From the NCBI GenBank assembly GCA_024304995.1, contig JAMWZD010000002.1:1-64000 (forward strand): DNA of 64,000 nucleotides, in the 5' to 3' direction. The notes under the pieces were generated by a model. It did no database searches and was not told the DNA's origin. It saw only the letters and a list, made by a program, of their open reading frames with translations. Position numbers and translations under genes: made by a program. Origin of the DNA: Rickettsiales bacterium. Its GTDB lineage: Bacteria > Pseudomonadota > Alphaproteobacteria > Rickettsiales > UBA998. Shown piece by piece: positions 35,998-44,919 of this stretch; the first letter of the stretch is position 1; every line of letters starts with the position of its first letter.

Positions 35998-36998
35998 TGA
36001 TGTGCTAATCTGGGTTCAAATGATTCCTTGTCGATCAGCGCATGTTTCACGCCACGCCAGGCGGACTTTAGCTTTTGCTTTCTGTCACGTTCAAAACATA
36101 CGATTTTGAACATGTCATAGATAACTGCCAGTACATCACACATCACAAAGGCAGGCAGCGCCGCGCCGTGATGCTTCCAGCATATAATGCGATTGCGGTA
36201 TATAGTGTAGCGTCTGGTGGGGTTATGATTGGTGGTGGTGATTCGAATACCGATAACATTATGGTCTTCAGAAAAACCAAGCTGGTGATATAAAATCGCA
36301 TTTTTCACCGCAATAATCCGCTTTCCAGCCTGAATAACGCGCAGTGAAAAATCATAATCCACATAATCAATATGAAAGGCTTCGTTCATCGTGCCAATCT
36401 GCCTGAATAATGATGCAGGAATAAGCGCGCCTGATGATATAGCAACCAGCACATCATCCAGATAGTCTTTCCTGCCGAAGCCTGATTTAATGTAGAGCAG
36501 TTTTTGGATGTGGCGTGTGTAAGATGCTTCCCGCTTTGAAAAACGGTCTTTCAGGTTGGGAATCATCATTCCGACATTATTTTTATCATCGAGATTGTTC
36601 CATACATCATGCATGGCGTTAAACATGTGAATGTCAGGCAGGCTGTCATGATCCAGCAGCATCACCCAGTCACAGCCTTGCTGAAGGCAATGGCGAATGC
36701 CGATATTCTGTGCCTGAGCGAAATTGTTTTTTCCGTGCTGCATGAAGTCAATCACATTTAGATGCTCATTCGCAAATGACTGCACCAGTTCTGGTGTCTC
36801 ATCAGTGGATTGATTGTCTATCACGATGCAGTAATCAGCAATTTCCTCAACCCGTTTCAGGCTGTTTAAAACACTTTTTCCAATATTCCATGTGACCATA
36901 ACCACGCCGATTTTGCCATCAAATGGATGTTTCTTTGGCGTAGCGTTCAGCTCCGTGTGTGATATATCACTATCATATGCATGTAATCCCATGTGCAT
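35994..36998 (-). CDS. Family 2 glycosyltransferase (rhamnosyltransferase-like)
   Basis: This is a GT-A fold transferase of about 334 residues. KIGVVMVTWNIGKSVLNSL starts the nucleotide-binding domain; VIDNQSTDETPE, LLDHDSLPD (the DxD-like metal site) and DYVDYDFSLR follow. It resembles enzymes that add rhamnose or related sugars to surface glycans. The start is unsure: a TTG at 37019, or ATG at 36998 or 36992. It is convergent with the pilin array and divergent from rpmF. Confidence 0.82.
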   Translation of the reverse strand: MHMGLHAYDSDISHTELNATPKKHPFDGKIGVVMVTWNIGKSVLNSLKRVEEIADYCIVIDNQSTDETPELVQSFANEHLNVIDFMQHGKNNFAQAQNIGIRHCLQQGCDWVMLLDHDSLPDIHMFNAMHDVWNNLDDKNNVGMMIPNLKDRFSKREASYTRHIQKLLYIKSGFGRKDYLDDVLVAISSGALIPASLFRQIGTMNEAFHIDYVDYDFSLRVIQAGKRIIAVKNAILYHQLGFSEDHNVIGIRITTTNHNPTRRYTIYRNRIICWKHHGAALPAFVMCDVLAVIYDMFKIVCFERDRKQKLKSAWRGVKHALIDKESFEPRLAHH

Positions 36999-37127
36999 GA
37001 TATAACATACACATGACAAAAAATCCAGTTTTCACTGACGGGTGCTGAGTGATATGTATTTTTTGCTGGATTTTTAGCTGCCGATGCTTTATCAAGACAC
37101 TCTTTTGAAAAATCAGGAGAATTGAAC

Positions 37128-37328
37128 GTGGCAGTTCCAAAGAGTAAGGTAAGTAAATCCCGCCGTGGCATGCGCCGCGCTGGTAACAGCAAAATCGCTA
37201 AAATGAATGCTGTTGAAAATAAAACAACAGGTGAGCTGGTTCGCCCGCATCATGTGACGCTGGGTAAAAAAGGCGAAGAAAAATATTATAATGGTCGTGT
37301 GGTTACAACGGCTGCAGTTAACGCATAA
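37128..37328 (+). CDS. rpmF: 50S ribosomal protein L32
   Basis: This 66-residue L32 begins MAVPKSKVSKSRRGMRRA. The start is the GTG at 37128: AGGAG (37115-37119) lies 8 bases before it, whereas an in-frame TTG at 37122 is only 2 bases from that site. It is followed after 16 bases by plsX, the standard rpmF-plsX-fabH order. Confidence 0.97.
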   Translation: MAVPKSKVSKSRRGMRRAGNSKIAKMNAVENKTTGELVRPHHVTLGKKGEEKYYNGRVVTTAAVNA

Positions 37329-37344
37329 GCGGTAATTTGTTTTT

Positions 37345-38394
37345 ATGGCTGAACCACTTCCATTAGCGATAGATGCGATGGGAGGCGACGCTGCGCCGCG
37401 TATTGTAATGCGCGGTGTGCACATTATGAGCCAGAAACAGCCTGACAGGCGCTATACATTATTTGGTGACAAGGTGCAGCTTGAACGCTTTTTGTCTAAA
37501 TCGCCCTATGACAGTCTGAAAAACAAGTGTGATATTGTTCATACAGATGTGAAGATTGCCAGTGATGACAAACCCTCTGTTGCGCTTCGGCAGGCGAAGA
37601 ACAGTTCCATGCGTCTGGCGATTGAAGCCGTGCGCGACGGTGCTGCATGTGGTGTTGTCTCCGCAGGCAATACAGGTGCATTTATGGCGTTGTCCAAAAT
37701 GGTACTGAAAACCATCCCTGGCATCTCCCGCCCAGCTATCACTGGTTTGATGCCCAATCGCGGCAGTTCTATCGTCATGCTGGATATTGGTGCAAACGTG
37801 CAATGTGACGCAACTGATCTATATCAGTTTGGTTTGATGGGTGAAGCCTTCGCCAAAATTGTTCTGAAACGGGACAAACCTAAAGTAGGATTGCTCAATA
37901 TTGGTTCGGAAGAAATTAAAGGACATGGGGATTTGCATGAGGCAGCGGAAATGCTGCGCAATACCCCTTCTATAGATTTTATCGGATATGTTGAAGGCAA
38001 TGATATCTGCAATGGTCACGCAGATGTGATTGTGACAGATGGGTTCACTGGCAACGTATCGCTCAAAACGCTGGAAGGCACAGCGCGTTATTTCTCTGGA
38101 GAGTTAAAAACAGCGCTCACGACTGACTGGTTGAGCAAATTAAGTTATCTGCTGATGCGCCGCTCTTTCACCAAAATGAAGCGCACGCTTGATCCACGCC
38201 GATATAATGGTGCCATGTTTCTTGGGCTGAACGGCATCTCTGTGAAAAGTCATGGCGGGGCAGATGGTTATGCGTTTTATCATGCAATGAAAACAGCCTT
38301 TGCGCTGGCGGATGGTGATATCAACACCCATATTCTGGACGAGCTTGAAAAGCACCCAGCGCCACAAACCGTGCGTGAGGCTGAGGCAATATAA
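37345..38394 (+). CDS. plsX: Phosphate acyltransferase PlsX
   Basis: This 349-residue enzyme makes acyl-phosphate from acyl-ACP for membrane phospholipid synthesis. It has LAIDAMGGDAAPRIVMRG, VVSAGNTGAFMALSKM, MLDIGANVQC and VTDGFTGNVSLKTLEGTAR. The TAA is directly followed by the ATG of fabH, so the pair is translationally coupled. Confidence 0.97.
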   Translation: MAEPLPLAIDAMGGDAAPRIVMRGVHIMSQKQPDRRYTLFGDKVQLERFLSKSPYDSLKNKCDIVHTDVKIASDDKPSVALRQAKNSSMRLAIEAVRDGAACGVVSAGNTGAFMALSKMVLKTIPGISRPAITGLMPNRGSSIVMLDIGANVQCDATDLYQFGLMGEAFAKIVLKRDKPKVGLLNIGSEEIKGHGDLHEAAEMLRNTPSIDFIGYVEGNDICNGHADVIVTDGFTGNVSLKTLEGTARYFSGELKTALTTDWLSKLSYLLMRRSFTKMKRTLDPRRYNGAMFLGLNGISVKSHGGADGYAFYHAMKTAFALADGDINTHILDELEKHPAPQTVREAEAI

Positions 38395-39360
38395 ATGAAT
38401 CAGATTCGAAGTGTTATTGAAGGCTATGGTGCTTATGTGCCAAAAAACTGCGTAAAAAACGCAGATCTTGAAGAAAAGCTGGATACGTCTGATGAGTGGA
38501 TTCAAACACGAACAGGCATTAAACAGCGCTTTCTGGCAGATAAAGATGAAGTGACCTCTGATCTGGCAGCACATGCCGCGCGCTCGGCATTGTTGCAGTC
38601 TGGCAAGCAGGCAGATGATATTGATCTGATTATTCTGGCAACTGCTACACCTGATGAATCCTTCCCCGCAAGTGCTACGCGCGTGCAGCAAAAACTGGGT
38701 ATTTTGAATGCTGCTGCTTTTGATGTGAATGCTGCATGTTCTGGTTTTGTTTATGGTATGCATGTGGCAGATGCGCTGCTGAAAACAGGAGCATACCGTC
38801 ACGCGCTGGTGATTGGTGCGGAAACCATGTCGCGCGTGGTCGATTGGGAAGATCGCCGCACCGCCATTTTATTTGGTGACGGGGCAGGGGCATGTGTGCT
38901 GTCTGCGCAAAATAATGCTGACAATGGCATTGTTAGCAGCATGATCGCATCAGATGGAGCCTATGCGGACATACTTGCCACAAATGGTGGCGTATCCAAA
39001 ACACAGACGGCAGGCACATTATTTATGGAAGGCAAGGAAGTGTTCCGTCATGCAGTGGCGAAAATGAGTGATGCTGTAGAGCAATGTGCTGAAAAAGCAG
39101 GGATTGCGGTGTCTGATATTGATGTGCTGGTTCCCCATCAGGCAAATGCGCGCATTTTGCAATCCTGTGCGAAGAAGCTGAAACTGCGTGATGAACAGGT
39201 GATTATGACAGTGGATCAACATGCAAACACGTCTTCCGCGTCCATTCCGCTGGCGCTCGCTTACGCAGATTCGCAGGGAAAACTTAAAAAAGACTCATGG
39301 TTGATGCTCACCGCATTGGGGGCAGGGCTGACATGGGGTGCGTGCTTGATTCGGCTATAA
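38395..39360 (+). CDS. fabH: 3-oxoacyl-ACP synthase III
   Basis: This 321-residue condensing enzyme starts fatty acid chains from acetyl-CoA and malonyl-ACP. The catalytic triad is visible: Cys in VNAACSGFVYGMH, His in VPHQANARI, Asn in HANTSSASIPLAL. Also typical are SDEWIQTRTGI near the N terminus and FGDGAGACVL. It lies between plsX and ihfA in the usual alphaproteobacterial cluster. Confidence 0.97.
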   Translation: MNQIRSVIEGYGAYVPKNCVKNADLEEKLDTSDEWIQTRTGIKQRFLADKDEVTSDLAAHAARSALLQSGKQADDIDLIILATATPDESFPASATRVQQKLGILNAAAFDVNAACSGFVYGMHVADALLKTGAYRHALVIGAETMSRVVDWEDRRTAILFGDGAGACVLSAQNNADNGIVSSMIASDGAYADILATNGGVSKTQTAGTLFMEGKEVFRHAVAKMSDAVEQCAEKAGIAVSDIDVLVPHQANARILQSCAKKLKLRDEQVIMTVDQHANTSSASIPLALAYADSQGKLKKDSWLMLTALGAGLTWGACLIRL

Positions 39361-39399
39361 AACTGGGTTATAAGTCTCTGACGAACATCAAGGAACATT

Positions 39400-39708
39400 A
39401 TGACAGACAATACGACTCTCACTCGCGCTCATCTGAGCAATAAACTGTACCACGAAACAGGCATCTCTATGCAGGAATCGAATAAGCTGGTGGATGCTGT
39501 ATTTGACAAAATCAGTGAGAATCTCTGCAAGGGAGAAAGCGTAAAACTTTCTTCGTTTGGAACGTTTAATCTGCGTCACAAAAATCCGCGTGTTGGGCGC
39601 AACCCGAAAACAGGAGTGGAAGTGGAAATTTCTGCGCGTACGGTGGTTACATTTAATCCTTCCAATCTGCTGAAGGAACGTGTGAACAAAAATCTGACAT
39701 CCTCTTAA
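39400..39708 (+). CDS. ihfA: Integration host factor alpha subunit
   Basis: This 102-residue HU/IHF fold protein bends DNA as an IhfA-IhfB heterodimer. LTRAHLSNKLYHETGIS opens the helical body; KLSSFGTFNLRHKN and the minor-groove arm GRNPKTGVEVEISARTVVTF follow. It differs from HU in its length and C-terminal tail. AAGGA lies 6 bases before the ATG. It is the last gene of the rpmF-plsX-fabH-ihfA run. Confidence 0.93.
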   Translation: MTDNTTLTRAHLSNKLYHETGISMQESNKLVDAVFDKISENLCKGESVKLSSFGTFNLRHKNPRVGRNPKTGVEVEISARTVVTFNPSNLLKERVNKNLTSS

Positions 39709-39717
39709 GAGTATTAC

Positions 39718-41067
39718 ATGACTAAGCGCACATTCTTTGGCACTGACGGTATTCGCGGTCGTGCGAACACTAAAAATATGACGGCAGAACTCGCCATTAA
39801 ACTGGGCATGGCGGCGGGGTCTTATTTTCAGCGAAATTCACCACATAAAAAGGTGGTGATTGCTAAAGACACGCGCCTTTCGGGATATTTGCTTGAGCCT
39901 GCGCTTACTGCGGGATTTATCTCTGTCGGGATGGATGTGATTCTGGTGGGACCCATGCCAACCCCTGCTGTTGCCATGCTGACCAGTTCCATGCGGGCAG
40001 ATTTAGGTGTGATGCTATCTGCATCGCATAATCCTCACCATGATAACGGGATTAAATTATTTGACCCCGAAGGCAACAAACTGTGTGACAAAGCAGAGCT
40101 GGAAATTGAACGCCTGATGCAGGTAGATCCTGACATATTGCGTGTGGATGCTGCCGATTTGGGGCGTGCAAAGCGCATTGAAGATGCAAGCGGGCGCTAT
40201 ATTGAACTGATAAAACGTACTTTTCCAGCGCATCTGCGGCTGGATGGATTGCGCATTGTGCTGGACTGCGCGAATGGTGCAGCATATAAAGTTGCGCCCA
40301 TTATTTTGCAGGAACTGGGCGCAGAAGTGGTGACGCTGAATGACGAGCCAGACGGATTCAACATTAACCGTGATTGTGGCTCCACCCACCCTGAAAATCT
40401 GATTGAAACTGTCAGAGCATACCGCGCAGATGCAGGCATCGCGCTGGATGGTGATGCAGACCGCATTGTCATGTGTGATGAAAAAGGTGCGCTGCTGGAC
40501 GGGGATCAGATTCTGGCGATGGTAGCAGTATTCATGAAATCACGCGGCAAACTGAAAAATAATAAAGTCGTTGCCACGCATATGTCTAATCTCGCTTTTG
40601 AGCATTATCTGAATGAAAAAGGCATTGACGTGATCCGCACTAATGTAGGTGACCGATATGTGATTGCAGGCATGAAAGAACATGGCAGCAATCTTGGTGG
40701 GGAGCAATCAGGTCATGTAGTCTTTTCTGATTATAGCACAACGGGGGACGGGCTGCTGGCGGGACTGCAGATGCTGGCAGTGATGCAGGATAAGCAGCAA
40801 TCTTTAAGCGAATGCGCCAAAGCCTATACGCCTTATCCGCAGTTGCTCACTAATATTCGTATTACCCCCGAAACAGACCCAATGGAAGCGGCGGCTGTGA
40901 AGCAGGAAATTGCCAAAGCAGAAAAAGAAATTGGTGAGACAGGGCGCATCTATATTCGCAAGTCAGGCACGGAGCCATTGTTGCGGGTGATGGTGGAAAG
41001 CAAGAATGAACAGCAGGTGCGCAGCATCAGCAAAGCGCTTGCTAATGCCATCAAGAAAGCAGTGTGA
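39718..41067 (+). CDS. glmM: Phosphoglucosamine mutase
   Basis: This 449-residue enzyme interconverts glucosamine 6- and 1-phosphate on the way to UDP-GlcNAc for peptidoglycan and LPS. It has FFGTDGIRGRAN at the start, the phospho-serine loop MLSASHNPHHDNGIKLF, the metal loop ALDGDADRIVMCD, GGEQSGHVVFSD, and the phosphate loop IRKSGTEPLLRVM. It is 9 bases after ihfA and overlaps thiD by 4 bases. Confidence 0.97.
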   Translation: MTKRTFFGTDGIRGRANTKNMTAELAIKLGMAAGSYFQRNSPHKKVVIAKDTRLSGYLLEPALTAGFISVGMDVILVGPMPTPAVAMLTSSMRADLGVMLSASHNPHHDNGIKLFDPEGNKLCDKAELEIERLMQVDPDILRVDAADLGRAKRIEDASGRYIELIKRTFPAHLRLDGLRIVLDCANGAAYKVAPIILQELGAEVVTLNDEPDGFNINRDCGSTHPENLIETVRAYRADAGIALDGDADRIVMCDEKGALLDGDQILAMVAVFMKSRGKLKNNKVVATHMSNLAFEHYLNEKGIDVIRTNVGDRYVIAGMKEHGSNLGGEQSGHVVFSDYSTTGDGLLAGLQMLAVMQDKQQSLSECAKAYTPYPQLLTNIRITPETDPMEAAAVKQEIAKAEKEIGETGRIYIRKSGTEPLLRVMVESKNEQQVRSISKALANAIKKAV

Positions 41068-41852
41068 CCAAAGCTGCACGCATTCTGATCATCGCAGGGT
41101 CTGATTCAGGCGGTGGCGCGGGCATTCAGGCAGATATTAAAACAGTCAGCGCGTTGGGCGGTTTTGCCATGACCGTGGTTACAGCGATTACGGCGCAAAA
41201 TACACTCGGTGTGCATGGCGTGCAGATGGTATCCACTGAGATGATTGCGGCGCAGTTTAATGCGGTGATAGAGGATATTGGTGCGGATATTATTAAAATT
41301 GGCATGTTGGGCGATGCAGACACCATTTCCTGCGTAGCCAAATTGCTTCAGGCACATCCAGATATTCCTGTCATTCTTGATCCTGTGATGCAGGCAAAAG
41401 GCGGCGCGTCATTGCTGCAAAATGATGCCGCGCAGGCACTGAAAGAATTATTATTGCCGCTGGCAACCGTGATTACACCAAATATTCCAGAAGCAGAGAC
41501 GTTATGTGACACAACCATCGCTTCGCAGCAGGACAGAGAACAAGCGTGCAAAATGCTTTGTGAGCAAAGCGGGGCATCCATCGTGCTGAAAGGGGGGCAT
41601 GGGGAGGGAGAAACGCTCCGTGATATACTCTATCATCACGACAAATTTTATTATTATGATACTGAACGTATAGACACATTGCATACGCATGGTACGGGCT
41701 GCACCTTCGCCTCTGCATTGGCAACCTTCATGGCAAAAAATATTCCACTATCGGATGCTGTGAAGCAGGCTCAGCAATATGTCCGTCAGGCTATTTTGTG
41801 CGCTCCACAACTTGGAGCAGGGCATGGACCGCTCTGGCATCAAATATCATAA
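41064..41852 (+). CDS. thiD: Hydroxymethylpyrimidine (phosphate) kinase
   Basis: This 262-residue ribokinase-fold enzyme phosphorylates HMP and HMP-P for thiamin synthesis. The start is a GTG that overlaps the glmM stop (GTGA). It has IIAGSDSGGGAGIQADIKT, VILDPVMQAKGGASLL, TPNIPEAETL and the catalytic HGTGCTFASALATFMA. No TPP riboswitch is seen upstream, as expected for an internal operon gene. Confidence 0.95.
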   Translation: MTKAARILIIAGSDSGGGAGIQADIKTVSALGGFAMTVVTAITAQNTLGVHGVQMVSTEMIAAQFNAVIEDIGADIIKIGMLGDADTISCVAKLLQAHPDIPVILDPVMQAKGGASLLQNDAAQALKELLLPLATVITPNIPEAETLCDTTIASQQDREQACKMLCEQSGASIVLKGGHGEGETLRDILYHHDKFYYYDTERIDTLHTHGTGCTFASALATFMAKNIPLSDAVKQAQQYVRQAILCAPQLGAGHGPLWHQIS

Positions 41853-41929
41853 ATTATTTTGTATTTTACATAAATCTTAACTTTTTTGCTGCATATCTAT
41901 TTCTTCAAACAACAGAAAGGAACAGTCTT

Positions 41930-42076
41930 ATGCAAGCCGCACGTAAAACAATTGAAGCACCTTATTCATCTATCAATGAAGTGCCATATGATGATAATGT
42001 ACGCCCAGCAGATTTTCATACATTACTTTCATTATTGCCAAAAGAAGAGCAATGCTGCGAGATGGCAACAGACTAA
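41930..42076 (+). CDS. Small acidic protein, unknown
   Basis: This 48-residue frame has its ATG at 41930, placed 9 bases after AAAGG. The product is hydrophilic, begins MQAARKTIEAPYSS and ends with KEEQCCEMATD, which contains a CC pair. No family is recognised. The good ribosome site is the main support. Confidence 0.5.
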   Translation: MQAARKTIEAPYSSINEVPYDDNVRPADFHTLLSLLPKEEQCCEMATD

Positions 42077-42161
42077 GCATTTCTTGACCAACGCACGTTA
42101 CATCCTGTAATATCGCCGCTTAAATACTTTCGTTACATTGCAATAGCAGTGTTTATATCCC

Positions 42162-42986
42162 GTGAAAATATTTTCGTGGCTCAGAAAAAGAGTGTCACCT
42201 CTTTTTCCTACAAATATGGTGCTTTATGCATTCATCCTGCTGGTGCTTTCTCAACCAAATGTGGAAGCAAAGCTGGAGCGATTGCTTTATATTGACTTTA
42301 ACCTCATCACCATCCCTCAGGATATTGATGAAGAATATGAAGCCTTTATAGTCGCTGCATTTGCTTTTTTGCCGTGGCTGGCAGTGAAGATTCTGAGTCT
42401 GCTCAAATTCTTTCTGACAGTTACAAAAGCCCTCATCACTCCGCTTATTAAGCTGGTGATTAGTGGCAAGGCAGCTTTTTGCGAAAGCAGAGAATTAGTC
42501 AGCAAAACAGCGCCAAAAGTGGTGGAGATAGCACATCAGCCAACCATCTATAAATGGATTACGGCGTTTAAAGGGGTAAGCCTGGCAACGCGTGTGCCGA
42601 TAGGCAGATTTCCACCTCTGCGTTATATTCTCACGCGCAGAATTGTGTGGCGCAGGGTACGCAAGGTTAAACCCGCATTGCAGCCAACAAAAAAGGTCGC
42701 CTTTTTCCTGCTGCATGACATTGGAGATGCGTTTTTGATTCTGATATTCAGAATCATCCCTCAACGTTGTTACAGGGCAGCACAAAAATTATGTTTCCCT
42801 TTGGAAAATCGCCAGTTTATTCAGGATTACGGTCTTGCATGGATAGCGATGTTCACGCAAGGGCATGGCATAGAATTTTTTGATGTGGGGCTGGTGATAA
42901 TGTTTATTATTGGCCGTATTCAGGGAATAGCATTATTCTTTTATGATACGATAATGCATGTCGTGCATACTATATTGCCTGTCTAA
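42162..42986 (+). CDS. Membrane protein, unknown
   Basis: This 274-residue protein starts at GTG 42162; no ribosome site is clear, and ATG 42216 is an alternative. It has a basic N terminus, a helix at about 19-33, a strong hydrophobic stretch at about 63-100 (FIVAAFAFLPWLAVKILSLL and on), a very basic central loop (ILTRRIVWRRVRKVKPA), and two more hydrophobic stretches near 185-200 and 235-270. No motif links it to a family I know. A strong terminator follows. Confidence 0.6.
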   Translation: MKIFSWLRKRVSPLFPTNMVLYAFILLVLSQPNVEAKLERLLYIDFNLITIPQDIDEEYEAFIVAAFAFLPWLAVKILSLLKFFLTVTKALITPLIKLVISGKAAFCESRELVSKTAPKVVEIAHQPTIYKWITAFKGVSLATRVPIGRFPPLRYILTRRIVWRRVRKVKPALQPTKKVAFFLLHDIGDAFLILIFRIIPQRCYRAAQKLCFPLENRQFIQDYGLAWIAMFTQGHGIEFFDVGLVIMFIIGRIQGIALFFYDTIMHVVHTILPV

Positions 42987-42998
42987 TACAAAATATAT

Positions 42999-43029
42999 GC
43001 GTTGCCCGTGTAGGCAACGCTTTTTTTTT
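42999..43029 (+). terminator. Strong Rho-independent terminator
   Basis: GCGTTGCC (42999-43006), loop CGTGTA, GGCAACGC (43013-43020) form a perfect 8-bp stem followed by nine T. It ends the membrane protein gene and lies at the edge of the convergent phaZ. Confidence 0.93.
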
Positions 43030-44269
43030 ATGCCTTCGTAATATGATCCAGAATTACAGGCAGAATCTGCTCACGATATTTGCGACCATTGAAAATGCCG
43101 TAATGTCCTGTGCCTTTTTGCAGGTGATAATGCTTCTGATTGTCTTTCAGTCCTGAGCAGAGATCCATTGCCGCTTTGGTCTGTCCAACGCCTGAAATGT
43201 CATCCAGTTCCCCTTCAACACATAGTAATGCTGTTTTTTTAATGGTTTCTGGTTTAACCAGCCTCCCGCGGTAATCCAGCTCTCCTTTAGGCAATAAATG
43301 ACGCTGGAAGACCTTGTCTATCGTCATCAGATAAAATTCTGCAGGTAAATCTGCTACGGAAAGATATTCATCATAGAATTTGCGGTGACGTTCTGCTGAT
43401 TCGCCATCCCCTTCCACCAGATGATTAAACAGATTAATATGCTCGCCAATATGACGATCCAGATTCATGGTCATAAACCCACTAAGCTGCAAAAATCCAG
43501 GATAGACTTTGCGCATGAAGCCAGCATAGTTCACAGGCACGCGAGTAATCACATTTTGCTGGAACCATGAAAGTGGTTTTTTGCTGGCCAGTTCATTCAC
43601 TTTAGTGATGCCTACACGCGTATCAATTGGTCCGCCCATCAACGTCATGCTTTTTGGCACATGCTTGTTGTTATCTTCGCTCATCATCGCCACGGTGGCA
43701 AGCAAAGGCACTGCAGGCTGACAGACGGCGATTGTATGCACAGGGCGACCATCTTTTCCGATATGTTCAATCGCTTCACGCACCACATCCATATAGTCAT
43801 TTAGATCAAATGCGCCTTCAATCAGCGGCACTTCACGTGCATCCATCCAATCAGTAATATAGACATTTGCATGAGGCAACATGGCTTCCACAGTGCCGCG
43901 CAGCAGCGTTGCATGGTGACCAGACATAGGGGCTACAATTAATATGCTTGGCTGTTTCCCTGTAAAACGCATCCGCTTGAATTGGCGCAGATGGCAGAAC
44001 GACCAGCGCTTCACCACACGATTATTGACGTGATAGGTTTTGCCGTTAATTTCTGTTTCCCGCAACCCAAAGCGGGGCTTCGCATAATTCTTGGTCATGC
44101 GGTTCAGCACGCCGAACCCTGCTGCACTTTTGCGTCCAAAATCTGTGTGGGAAAAGGGCAAATAGGGGTTTGAATAAAACTTGCGGCTGAAATCAGCATA
44201 GGCTTGCAACGGTGCAACCATCGCACGCTGCCATTCATATATCTGATATAATCCGAAATTTTCCATCAT
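43028..44269 (-). CDS. phaZ: Intracellular polyhydroxybutyrate depolymerase
   Basis: This 413-residue cytoplasmic enzyme mobilises native PHB granules. It matches the PhaZ family along its length (QIYEWQRAMVAPLQAYADF, LIVAPMSGHHATLLRGTVE, VYITDWMDAREVP). The nucleophile is Cys183 in VCQPAVPLLA, as in the Cys-type intracellular depolymerases, not a GxSxG serine. The acid (EGELDDISGVGQT) and His (GTGHYGIFNGRKYRE) are present. Together with ScoAB this suggests the cell stores and reuses PHB, although no phaC, phaA or phaB gene is in the window. Confidence 0.94.
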   Translation of the reverse strand: MMENFGLYQIYEWQRAMVAPLQAYADFSRKFYSNPYLPFSHTDFGRKSAAGFGVLNRMTKNYAKPRFGLRETEINGKTYHVNNRVVKRWSFCHLRQFKRMRFTGKQPSILIVAPMSGHHATLLRGTVEAMLPHANVYITDWMDAREVPLIEGAFDLNDYMDVVREAIEHIGKDGRPVHTIAVCQPAVPLLATVAMMSEDNNKHVPKSMTLMGGPIDTRVGITKVNELASKKPLSWFQQNVITRVPVNYAGFMRKVYPGFLQLSGFMTMNLDRHIGEHINLFNHLVEGDGESAERHRKFYDEYLSVADLPAEFYLMTIDKVFQRHLLPKGELDYRGRLVKPETIKKTALLCVEGELDDISGVGQTKAAMDLCSGLKDNQKHYHLQKGTGHYGIFNGRKYREQILPVILDHITKA

Positions 44270-44464
44270 TGTTTAGCTCCCATTGCCAGATAGTGTATCC
44301 TGCTAGTGTTTATATTTCACTAATCATGTCAAGAGTATATATGTTCCTGCTTTCTTAAGGAATAACGTCGCATTTCTATCACTTGCGTTGCATTTGGAAT
44401 TACGATATGTAGGTCAGGTTATTTGTATTTACACAACTAACATTGTTGCGTTCAGTTTTTTATC

Positions 44465-44887
44465 ATGTCAATTTTGGCACTATTTCTGATATTCTGGGTT
44501 ACAGTTTCATGTATTGATGGTTTTTTTGTCGAACGATATACAGAACCCCCTATCCGCTTAGAACATTATCAAATTAAAACTGTGTCTGGTTTTAAAGAAT
44601 TATGTTATGAAGCATTTAGAAACATTGAAAAATATGGCGGAACGGTTGATATTGATGAAGTGAACCTGAAAATTGGTTTTCAGGTAAACATGCCAAAGCG
44701 TGTTTCCGTTTGTAAATTTACATTATCTGAATTTAACAGGTTTTATTCTGAAAGCGATGATAAGCTGAAATTTATTGTTGAATATGTTTATTTCATACCT
44801 GCCAATATTCTCTTTGAACTTGATGAAATAGCATATGATATCGCAGACAAAATCTTCTGGAGACTTTATAAGTTACAAAATAAATAA
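44465..44887 (+). CDS. Small protein with N-terminal hydrophobic segment, unknown
   Basis: This 140-residue product is more AT-rich than its neighbours. It has one hydrophobic segment at residues 2-18 (signal anchor or signal peptide), then a mixed alpha/beta body with KYGGTVDIDEVNLKIGFQV and an acidic C-terminal helix. No family is recognised. It stands alone between two minus-strand genes and has its own terminator, so it may be a recent acquisition. Confidence 0.6.
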   Translation: MSILALFLIFWVTVSCIDGFFVERYTEPPIRLEHYQIKTVSGFKELCYEAFRNIEKYGGTVDIDEVNLKIGFQVNMPKRVSVCKFTLSEFNRFYSESDDKLKFIVEYVYFIPANILFELDEIAYDIADKIFWRLYKLQNK

Positions 44888-44895
44888 AACTATTC

Positions 44896-44919
44896 GGAAC
44901 GCTTAGCGTTCCTTTTTTT
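44896..44919 (+). terminator. Rho-independent terminator
   Basis: GGAACGC, loop TTA, GCGTTCC (7-bp perfect stem, 44896-44912) followed by seven T. It lies 8 bases after the stop of the 140-residue gene and just before the convergent pirin gene. Confidence 0.88.

Noticed and set aside
38140-38802. 220-codon minus-strand frame
   Set aside because: Spans the antisense of plsX and fabH, two certain genes.
43141-44269. Ordinary serine esterase reading of the PhaZ gene
   Set aside because: There is no GxSxG; the nucleophile position is Cys183 and the whole length matches intracellular PHB depolymerases.
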